DNA of 13,310 bases. It comes from Rikenella sp. (lineage in GTDB: Bacteria > Bacteroidota > Bacteroidia > Bacteroidales > Rikenellaceae). Where the stretch lies: contig JAIDFC010000101.1 of assembly GCA_029054535.1 (NCBI GenBank), positions 1 through 13,310 on the forward strand. The letters run 5' to 3'. Shown piece by piece: positions 1 to 5,028 of the stretch. Position numbers and translations under genes: made by a program. Under the pieces are notes generated by a model. It was not told where the DNA came from. It saw nothing but the letters and a program-made list of their open reading frames with translations, and searched no databases. Each line of letters opens with the position of its first letter. Position 1 is the stretch's first letter.

Positions 1-59
1 AAGACGGCATACGATAGCCTGAGATGTCTCGTGGGCTCGGAGATGTGTATATGAGACTG
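1..59 (+). other. Illumina Nextera i7 adapter left on the contig end (artefact)
   Basis: Bases 1-14 match the P7 sequence AAGACGGCATACGA. Bases 18-25 (CCTGAGAT) equal, from memory, the i7 index N715 of the Nextera XT v2 set. Bases 26-40 match GTCTCGTGGGCTCGG exactly. Bases 41-59 match the transposon mosaic end AGATGTGTATAAGAGACAG except for A-to-T changes at 52 and 58. The three bases before the index (15-17) read TAG where GAT is expected. This is untrimmed library sequence, not genome, and it makes base 60 the first possible genomic base. Confidence 0.96.
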
Positions 60-71
60 GTGGGTGCGCGG

Positions 72-95
72 GCCAGCCGCTCCCCCTCGGCTGGC
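72..95. repeat. GC-rich hairpin near the contig end
   Basis: GCCAGCCG (72-79) is the exact reverse complement of CGGCTGGC (88-95), giving an 8-bp stem with an 8-base pyrimidine-rich loop. There is no T-tract on either side, so it is not an obvious terminator. It lies 12 bases after the adapter, so it could have influenced where the assembly broke. Confidence 0.5.
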
Positions 96-208
96 GCCGC
101 AACTTGATGGTGCTCGTTGCGACTCTGCCGAGCGGCTGACCCAACACCTTTGCAAAATTCACAGCAGCCGTCGCCCGTGGGAATCCCCCGAGATCTCCCC
201 ATGACGGA

Positions 209-275
209 CCGAAGCCACCCCCGGCGGAGGGCCGCAACGTTCACTTCAGTTCACTTGCGTCTCCGCTGGCTTCGG
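209..275. repeat. Three-level nested inverted repeat
   Basis: Three stems nest inside each other: CCGAAGCC (209-216) with GGCTTCGG (268-275), GCGGAG (224-229) with CTCCGC (261-266), and CGCAA (233-237) with TTGCG (255-259). All pairs are exact. The apical loop holds a direct repeat, GTTCACTT at 239-246 and 249-256. It could be a structured RNA, a degenerate repeat unit or a DNA cruciform; no known RNA family was recognised. Confidence 0.5.
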
Positions 276-288
276 CCCGGAGGTAGTT

Positions 289-383
289 GCAAAACAGTCT
301 TTGCGCGTCGCCCGCGGGAATTTCATCTCGATTTTGCTCCCGCAAAACGAGCGAAATTCCCCTTTACGGCGGGCGGGCGACGG
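289..383. repeat. Dispersed palindromic repeat, copy A
   Basis: This is the best-paired of three related units in the window. GTCGCCCGC (307-315) pairs with GCGGGCGAC (373-381), GGGAATTTC (316-324) with GAAATTCCC (353-361), CTCG (327-330) with CGAG (348-351), and TTTTGC (332-337) with GCAAAA (342-347). That is about 28 base pairs, interrupted by small bulges and one unpaired stretch of 11 bases (362-372). It shares with copies B and C a leading AAAAC...TCTTTG stretch, the AAATnCATC/AAAT shoulder of the stem and a GC-rich tail, although the inner stem bases differ. It resembles the REP/BIME style of intergenic repeat. Confidence 0.7.
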
Positions 384-419
384 GAAACCGTGTCCGACTG
401 GCCTCGGGCCGGCCGGGCC

Positions 420-440
420 CCGCGTGCCCGCGGTGGGCAA
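420..440. repeat. 21-base repeat with small hairpin, copy 1
   Basis: These 21 bases recur identically at 7195-7215. The core TGCCC (425-429), GCGGT, GGGCA (435-439) forms a 5-bp hairpin. Both copies are intergenic and are followed by a related stretch ending in GGCTG. Confidence 0.6.
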
Positions 441-495
441 CTGGCTGCCGTAGTCAAGAGCACTTCGCAAGAACCCAACAAAACCCGCTGGGCGG

Positions 496-512
496 GCGAT
501 GCTACGTATCGC
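496..512. repeat. Short palindrome repeat, copy 1
   Basis: GCGATGCTACGTATCGC: GCGAT pairs with ATCGC. A close copy lies at 3754-3770, where the stem is GCGATGC/GCATCGC. Both copies are preceded by a similar AGAACCC...CAAAA stretch (469-486 here, 3711-3727 there), and both are followed within 20 bases by AAAAAC. It is a second module found next to the larger palindromic repeat. Confidence 0.55.
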
Positions 513-521
513 TTTACTGTT

Positions 522-614
522 CTAAAAACATCCTTTGGCCGCACGCCTGCGAAATCCATCCGTTTCAACTACCCGTTGAAACGGCGATTTCGCTCTTTAG
601 GCGACGCGCGCGGA
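522..614. repeat. Dispersed palindromic repeat, copy B
   Basis: The core hairpin is 550-592: CGAAAT (550-555) pairs with ATTTCG (587-592), and CCGTTTCAA (560-568) with TTGAAACGG (576-584), leaving a 7-base loop. It is followed by a TTAGGCGACGCGCGCGGA tail (597-614). Copy C keeps the same stem and tail with a different loop. It lies 56 bases beyond the mreB stop codon. There is no T-tract after the stem on the minus strand, so a terminator role for mreB is possible but unproven. Confidence 0.72.
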
Positions 615-669
615 GGCATATCTAACCTAATAACAGCCGCAGAAATCCCCCGCGCTAAAACCTCAACAA

Positions 670-1692
670 CTACCGCATCAAGAACGAAAAACGGCCGATA
701 TTCTTCAGCGCGATCCCCGTCCCCCTGGCCACCGCCCGCAACGGGTCTTCCGACACGTGGAACTTAATCCGCGTCTTTTGGAACAGCCGTTTGTCCAACC
801 CCCGCAACAAAGCGCCACCGCCCGCCAGGTAAATCCCGTTCTTCACGATGTCCGAATAAAGCTCCGGCGGAATCTTCTCGAGCACCTTCATAATCGCCGC
901 ATCGACCTTCATCAGCGACTTGTCCAGCGCATGCGCCACCTCCTTGTACGAAACCGGTATCTCCAACGGCAGCGACGTAATGATGTTCGGCCCCTGGACC
1001 GTATAATCGACCGGCGGATTGTCCAGGTTGTCGATCGCCGCACCCACCGCGATCTTGATCTCCTCGGCCGTCCGTTCCCCGATCTTGATATTATGCTGCT
1101 GCCGCATGTAGGTCTGGATGTCCTCCGTAAAAACGTCCCCCGCCACGTTGATCGACTCGTTGCAGACGATCCCCCCCAGCGAGATCACCGCCACTTCGGC
1201 CGTCCCCCCGCCGATATCCACCACCATATGCCCCTCCGGCGCCTCCACGTCGAGCCCCATCCCCAGCGCGGCCGCCATCGGTTCGTAGATCATGTAAACC
1301 TCTCGCCCTCCGGCATGTTCCGCCGAGTCGCGAACCGCACGGATCTCGACGTTCGTCGACCCGCTCGGTATGCAGATCACCATCCGAAGCGACGGGCTGA
1401 ACATCTTGCCGCGCGATTTGATCATCTTGATCATCCCGCGGATCATCAACTCGGCGGCCGTAAAGTCGGCGATCACCCCGTCCCGCAACGGACGGATCGT
1501 CTGAATATCCTGGTGCGTCTTCCCGTGCATCTGCCGCGCCTGGTTCCCGATGGCTACCAGCCGGTTGGCATGCCGGTCGACCGCCACGATCGACGGCTCG
1601 TCCACCACGATCTTGTCATTATAAATGATGATCGTGTTGGCCGTCCCGAGGTCCATAGCCAGCTCCTGGGTAAGAAATGAAAAGAGTCCCAT
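670..1692 (-). CDS. mreB: Rod shape-determining protein MreB
   Basis: MreB is the bacterial actin homologue: it polymerises on ATP beneath the inner membrane and guides the elongasome (MreC, MreD, RodA, PBP2) in lateral wall synthesis. The 340-residue product is full length for the family. Actin-fold ATP motifs are visible: phosphate-1 DLGTANT (residues 14-20), phosphate-2 DIGGGTAE (159-166) and the adenosine motif LAGGGALLRGLD (289-300). The N-terminus (MGLFSFLTQE) is the usual short hydrophobic lead. It starts 34 bases after the purH stop with no promoter of its own visible, so it is probably co-transcribed with purH. A small hairpin (TCTCA/TGAGA, 1712-1726) sits in the gap. Unusually, no mreC follows within the 610 genomic bases available. 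Confidence 0.97.
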   Translation of the reverse strand: MGLFSFLTQELAMDLGTANTIIIYNDKIVVDEPSIVAVDRHANRLVAIGNQARQMHGKTHQDIQTIRPLRDGVIADFTAAELMIRGMIKMIKSRGKMFSPSLRMVICIPSGSTNVEIRAVRDSAEHAGGREVYMIYEPMAAALGMGLDVEAPEGHMVVDIGGGTAEVAVISLGGIVCNESINVAGDVFTEDIQTYMRQQHNIKIGERTAEEIKIAVGAAIDNLDNPPVDYTVQGPNIITSLPLEIPVSYKEVAHALDKSLMKVDAAIMKVLEKIPPELYSDIVKNGIYLAGGGALLRGLDKRLFQKTRIKFHVSEDPLRAVARGTGIALKNIGRFSFLMR

Positions 1693-1711
1693 CTGTCAGT
1701 AAGTGTGTGAG

Positions 1712-1726
1712 TCTCAAGGTCTGAGA
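1712..1726 (-). other. Small hairpin between purH and mreB
   Basis: TCTCA (1712-1716) pairs with TGAGA (1722-1726) around a 5-base loop, immediately after the purH stop codon. There is no T-tract, so it is more likely a processing or stability element than a terminator. It may also be chance. Confidence 0.3.
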
Positions 1727-3286
1727 TTAGTGTTTGAAGTGCCGTAACCCGGTAAAGACCATCGCCATCCCGTTGGCATTGCAGTAGTCGATCGAGTCCT
1801 GGTCGCGCACCGAACCGCCCGGTTGGACGATCGTGTCGATCCCCTCCTGATGAGCGATTTCGGCACAGTCCGCGAACGGGAAGAAAGCGTCCGAAGCCAA
1901 GACCGCCCCCCGCAGATCGAATCCGAACGACTTCGCCTTGGCAATCGCCTGCCTCAGCGAGTCCACCCGCGAAGTCTGTCCGATCCCGCTCGCCAAAAGC
2001 ATCCCCCCTTTGGCCAGCACAATGGCGTTCGATTTCGAGTGTTTCACGATCTTATTCGCAAAGATCAAGTCCGCGCGTTCCGCATCCGTAATCCCTTTGT
2101 CCGTAACCTGCCGCATATCGGAATCCTGCCCCCCGACTTTCGAGTCCCGCTCCTGCACGGCCACCCCGCCGAGCAGCGACCGGAACTGCAGGCTCGAAGC
2201 CCCCGACGCAGCCGCATCGGAATCCTTGATTTTCAAAATAATGCGATTTTTCTTGGTCTCCAAAATCGCCAGCGCGTCGTCGTCATACCCCGGCGCCATA
2301 ATCACCTCGAAAAAGATCTCGTTGATCTTCTCCGCCGTCGCACGGTCCACGGTTTTATTGGTAATCAGCACCCCGCCGAACGCCGACACCGGATCCCCCG
2401 CCAGCGCATCGCTCCAAGCCTCCACCAAAGTCGGCCGTACCGCCACCCCGCAGGCATTGTTATGCTTCATAATGACGAACGCCGGCTGCGCCTCCGCCCC
2501 GGTTCCGAACTCGCCGATCAGGTTCACCGCGGCGTCCATGTCGAGCATATTATTATAGGAGATCTCCTTCCCGTGCAGCTGCTCGAACCGCGCAGACAAA
2601 TCTCCGTAAAAAGTCGCCGCCTGGTGCGGATTCTCGCCATACCGAAGAGGCGTCGCCCGCTGCTCCGTAAAGCTCTGCTTGAATGCAGGAATCCCCTCCT
2701 GACGATTAAAATAGTTGAAAATCGCCGTATCATAGTGCGAGCTCACATTAAAAGCCTCGGCCGCCAAATGTCGCCGCTGCTCCAACGTCGTACACCCGCC
2801 CTGGTTTTTGATCAAATCCAGAATATACCCGTACTGATTCACGCTCGGCACGATCGCCACATCCCGAAAATTCTTCGCCGCGGCGCGAATCAACGAAATC
2901 CCGCCGATGTCGATCTTCTCGATAATATCCTGCTCCGTCGCCCCCGGTGTCGCCACGGTCTGTTCGAACGGATACAAGTCCACGATCACCAGGTCGATCT
3001 CCGGAATCTCGTACTGCGCGGCCTGCTGCAAATCGGTGTCGTTCTCCCGCCGATACAGAATCCCGCCGAACACCTTCGGATGCAAGGTCTTCACCCGACC
3101 CCCGAACACCGACGGATAACCGGTCAAATCCTCCACCGCATGCGCCTTCACGCCCAGCCCCTCGATAAAACTCTGCGTCCCGCCGGTCGAATAAATCCGG
3201 ACTCCGTTCTTATCCAATTCCTTCACGATCTCTGCCAAGCCGTCCTTATAAAAAACGGAGATCAAGGCGCCTTTAATCTTTTTCAC
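1727..3286 (-). CDS. purH: Bifunctional AICAR formyltransferase / IMP cyclohydrolase
   Basis: PurH performs the last two steps of purine synthesis: it formylates AICAR with 10-formyl-tetrahydrofolate, then closes the ring to IMP. The product is 519 residues, close to the usual 505-525. The N-terminal MGS-like cyclohydrolase domain shows IYSTGGT (31-37) and RVKTLHPK (64-71) with the conserved Lys66 and His69. The AICAR transformylase domain shows LRYGENPHQAA, MKHNNACG with Lys274-His275 matching the catalytic Lys-His pair, and GDPVSAFGG. It ends in the family-typical FTGLRHFKH. A candidate promoter lies 42-49 bases upstream of the start codon. It leads the purH-mreB unit, a pairing seen in other Bacteroidetes. 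Confidence 0.98.
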   Translation of the reverse strand: MKKIKGALISVFYKDGLAEIVKELDKNGVRIYSTGGTQSFIEGLGVKAHAVEDLTGYPSVFGGRVKTLHPKVFGGILYRRENDTDLQQAAQYEIPEIDLVIVDLYPFEQTVATPGATEQDIIEKIDIGGISLIRAAAKNFRDVAIVPSVNQYGYILDLIKNQGGCTTLEQRRHLAAEAFNVSSHYDTAIFNYFNRQEGIPAFKQSFTEQRATPLRYGENPHQAATFYGDLSARFEQLHGKEISYNNMLDMDAAVNLIGEFGTGAEAQPAFVIMKHNNACGVAVRPTLVEAWSDALAGDPVSAFGGVLITNKTVDRATAEKINEIFFEVIMAPGYDDDALAILETKKNRIILKIKDSDAAASGASSLQFRSLLGGVAVQERDSKVGGQDSDMRQVTDKGITDAERADLIFANKIVKHSKSNAIVLAKGGMLLASGIGQTSRVDSLRQAIAKAKSFGFDLRGAVLASDAFFPFADCAEIAHQEGIDTIVQPGGSVRDQDSIDYCNANGMAMVFTGLRHFKH

Positions 3287-3327
3287 TGTCGTATCTCGTT
3301 GTCTTGGTTACGTTTATATTGAAAGGA

Positions 3328-3335
3328 CAAAGATA
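3328..3335 (-). promoter_or_regulatory. Candidate -7 element for purH
   Basis: On the minus strand these bases read TATCTTTG, a full match to the Bacteroidetes -7 consensus TAnnTTTG. Transcription would begin about 35 bases before the purH start codon. No good TTTG is present at the expected -33 position, so the assignment rests on the -7 box and its position. Confidence 0.55.
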
Positions 3336-3348
3336 CGGTTTTTATTCG

Positions 3349-3379
3349 TTTGTTCCGACTCTACTTTCAACTATCTTTG
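3349..3379 (+). promoter_or_regulatory. Full-consensus Bacteroidetes promoter pointing right
   Basis: TTTG at 3349-3352, then exactly 19 bases, then TATCTTTG at 3372-3379. This is a perfect match to the Bacteroidetes housekeeping promoter TTTG-N19-TAnnTTTG. Transcription would start near 3386. The next coding start on this strand is at 3891, so about 500 bases of structured RNA would precede it. The site is divergent from the purH promoter. Confidence 0.65.
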
Positions 3380-3521
3380 AATCGATATTCTTTGAAATCG
3401 AAGTCGCCTGCAACCACGAACTCCGGGCGCGCGGGCCGGTGCTGCTCGGCACGCGAACCGGGCAGCCTCTACCCTACCTGCTCTGGCCACGCGCCGGCGA
3501 TTTGTTCAAGATCTCACCATG

Positions 3522-3590
3522 GCGGGCCGGAGCTTCGCCCCGCGAAGGCCCGCTATTTCTCGCTGACGCGCGGCGGGCCTCGCAAGCTCC
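3522..3590 (+). repeat. GC-rich zone with competing stems
   Basis: GCGGGCC (3522-3528) pairs with GGCCCGC (3547-3553). The next seven bases, GGAGCTT (3529-3535), pair instead with AAGCTCC (3584-3590). The two stems interleave, so they would form a pseudoknot or be alternatives. GGCGGGCC also occurs twice directly (3521-3528 and 3572-3579). In a transcript from the promoter at 3349-3379 this could act as a structural switch; no known riboswitch was recognised. Confidence 0.4.
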
Positions 3591-3604
3591 GACCCTTTTT
3601 GATT

Positions 3605-3694
3605 CCAAAACGTCTTTGCCCGCGCGCCGGCGAAATTCATCCGTTTCAATTCTCATTGAAACGGCGTATTTCGCTACTTAGGCAAAGCGCGCGG
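3605..3694. repeat. Dispersed palindromic repeat, copy C
   Basis: The core hairpin is 3631-3673: CGAAAT (3631-3636) pairs with ATTTCG (3668-3673), and CCGTTTCAA (3641-3649) with TTGAAACGG (3656-3664). The loop is 6 bases and differs from copy B, while the stem is the same. The flanks also pair: CTTTGCC (3614-3620) with GGCAAAG (3681-3687). The tail CTTAGGCAAAGCGCGCGGA parallels that of copy B, about 3 kb away. Confidence 0.72.
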
Positions 3695-3753
3695 AATATC
3701 CTAAGGCCGAGAGAACCCCAGCAAAAGCCCCAACGGGGCCCCGCGGCGAGCTG

Positions 3754-3770
3754 GCGATGCTCCGCATCGC
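3754..3770. repeat. Short palindrome repeat, copy 2
   Basis: GCGATGC (3754-3760), TCC, GCATCGC (3764-3770): a perfect 7-bp stem with a 3-base loop. It matches the palindrome at 496-512 at 15 of 17 bases, and two related flanking segments are shared with that copy. Confidence 0.55.
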
Positions 3771-3815
3771 TATAATTACCAACAAAAACACGCCCGGCGG
3801 CCGATGCTGCACATT

Positions 3816-3831
3816 GCCGGAATCTTCCGGC
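3816..3831 (+). other. Hairpin 60 bases before the GSCFA start codon
   Basis: GCCGGAA and TTCCGGC flank two bases, giving a nearly perfect palindrome. It lies 59 bases before the proposed ATG, in the predicted leader. It is probably a structural element of the leader RNA or the edge of another repeat unit. Confidence 0.4.
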
Positions 3832-3890
3832 TGCAACGACTGTTCTCAAAGAAAACCGTTCCTGCAACATTTATAGACAACAAAACTGTT

Positions 3891-4847
3891 ATGGAATTTC
3901 GCATAACCGTAGAGATACCCGCCTATCCGTTCCGCATCGAGCCAGAACACACGGGGCTCGCCCTCGGATCGTGTTTCGCCGCACATATCGGCGGGTGGCT
4001 TCGCGACGGCAAACTACCCGTCGTCGTCAATCCGTTCGGGGCACTGTACAATCCGGCCGGCATCGCACAAGCGGTGGAACGGCTCGACAGCGGACGGGCG
4101 TTCGAGGCGGCGGAGTTGTTCGAGTACAACGGACTCTGGCACAGCGCGCTGCACCACGGCGACTTCTCGGGAACGGATCGCGAGGCGGTTCTGGGAACGA
4201 TCAATCGCACGTTGGCCGAAGGAACCCAAGCCTTGCGACAGGCCGACTATCTGCTGCTGACGCTCGGCACGGCCTGGGTCTACGAGCAAAGGGGCGAAAT
4301 CGTGGCCAACTGCCACAAACTGCCGGCACGGGAGTTCGTCCGACGACGGATGGAGACGACCGAAATCGTCGACCGGTTGGCTGCCTGCATCGAACAACGG
4401 CCCGAAAAACACTGGATCCTGACGGTCAGCCCAGTGATCCACCGGGGCGACGGGCTGATCGAAAACCAACTGAGCAAAGCGACGCTGATCGTAGCGGCAC
4501 ACGAACTGATCCGTCGTTTTCCGGAACGGGTCCACTACTTCCCGGCCTACGAAATCCTGACGGGCGAACTCCGAGACTACCGCTTCTACACGGACGACAT
4601 GTGCCACCCGTCGCCGGTAGCGATAAGCTGCATCCGCGAACGATTCTCTGCAGAATTGCTCGCCCCGAAGAGCGTCCGACTCCTCGCGGCGGTCGACGAG
4701 CTCCACCGAGCGATGGCTCATCGACCGATCCACCCCAACTCGAAGGCTCACGCTGACTTCCGAAACGAAATGTTAACTCGTACAAAAGCGCTCCAAAAAC
4801 AATACCCTCATATCGACCTCGCCATGGAAAACAACTTCTTCTCATAA
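3891..4847 (+). CDS. GSCFA-domain protein (SGNH/GDSL hydrolase-like)
   Basis: GSCFA-domain proteins (PF08885) are related to SGNH/GDSL esterases. Their substrate is not established, and they are common in Bacteroidetes. The naming motif is present as GSCFA at residues 26-30, with Ser27 as the expected nucleophile. The C-terminal Asp-x-x-His pair is D236-M-C-H239, followed by Pro. A conserved TVSPV block lies between them. From the ATG at 3891 the protein has 318 residues, normal for the family, and starts MEFRITVEIP with no signal peptide, so it is probably cytoplasmic. An ATG 87 bases upstream is in frame but would add a segment encoded by the hairpin region. The gene stands alone; its nearest clear promoter is about 510 bases upstream. 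Confidence 0.88.
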   Translation: MEFRITVEIPAYPFRIEPEHTGLALGSCFAAHIGGWLRDGKLPVVVNPFGALYNPAGIAQAVERLDSGRAFEAAELFEYNGLWHSALHHGDFSGTDREAVLGTINRTLAEGTQALRQADYLLLTLGTAWVYEQRGEIVANCHKLPAREFVRRRMETTEIVDRLAACIEQRPEKHWILTVSPVIHRGDGLIENQLSKATLIVAAHELIRRFPERVHYFPAYEILTGELRDYRFYTDDMCHPSPVAISCIRERFSAELLAPKSVRLLAAVDELHRAMAHRPIHPNSKAHADFRNEMLTRTKALQKQYPHIDLAMENNFFS

Positions 4848-4928
4848 TCCCTTTCGGTTTCTGAATCACCGAACTTCAGCTACTACGGGAGAATACTATT
4901 CTTTATTGTGAACAACCGACGCTGCCAG

Positions 4929-4957
4929 CGAGAGCAGAGCGTGCAAACCCGCTCTCG
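4929..4957. terminator. Possible hairpin between convergent genes
   Basis: CGAGAGC (4929-4935) pairs with GCTCTCG (4951-4957) around a 15-base loop, in the 181-base gap between the convergent GSCFA and methyltransferase genes. Neither side has a clear T-tract, so a terminator role is weakly supported. Confidence 0.3.
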
Positions 4958-5028
4958 AGAAGAAAAAGCGGCTGTTCCTAAACGGGGCCAATGCCCGACT
5001 ATCCAAAGCCAAAAGAGGGATTAAAAGA

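Larger units (their letters stand above)
60..669. other. Gene-free intergenic region rich in nested hairpins and repeats
   Basis: About 600 bases downstream of mreB hold no credible gene: open frames here run through palindromes and resemble no known family. Structures seen are a GC hairpin (72-95), a three-level nested stem (209-275), two copies of a roughly 93-base palindromic repeat (289-383 and 522-614), a 21-base segment repeated near 7200 (420-440) and a short palindrome (496-512). No tRNA-like fold and no TAnnTTTG promoter was found. In many Bacteroidetes mreC follows mreB; it does not here. Confidence 0.7.
3336..3890. other. Structured intergenic region between purH and the GSCFA gene
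   Basis: About 550 bases without a credible gene. It holds a rightward promoter (3349-3379), a GC-rich zone with competing stems (3522-3590), palindromic repeat copy C (3605-3694), a short palindrome (3754-3770) and a hairpin close to the GSCFA start (3816-3831). If the promoter is active, nearly all of this is transcribed as the leader of the GSCFA gene or as a separate non-coding RNA. Open frames crossing it have no recognisable domains. Confidence 0.65.

Noticed and set aside
289..614. CRISPR array
   Set aside because: The repeats are few, unevenly spaced, imperfect and individually palindromic over most of their length, with no regular spacers and no cas genes.
117..767. 216-residue plus-strand frame in the first intergenic region
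   Set aside because: It crosses several palindromic repeats and runs antisense into the mreB 3' end; the translation is low in hydrophobic core residues and matches nothing.
757..1680. 307-residue open frame on the plus strand opposite mreB
   Set aside because: It is the antisense shadow of a GC-rich gene; its translation is rich in Arg, His and Pro with no domain, while mreB on the other strand is unmistakable.
1823..3322. 499-residue open frame on the plus strand opposite purH
   Set aside because: Antisense shadow of purH caused by codon bias; composition is Arg/His/Pro-rich and no family is recognisable.
3304..3681. Open frames of 125 and 141 residues between purH and the GSCFA gene
   Set aside because: They span the repeat unit and GC-rich stems and start next to or inside the promoter region; a structured untranslated RNA explains the sequence better.
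3804..3890. Earlier in-frame ATG for the GSCFA protein
   Set aside because: The added 29 residues are encoded by the hairpin at 3816-3831 and flanking leader; family members begin close to the MEFRITVEIP position.
4014..4751. 245-residue minus-strand frame opposite the GSCFA gene
   Set aside because: Shadow frame; the plus-strand product has clear family motifs and this one has none.
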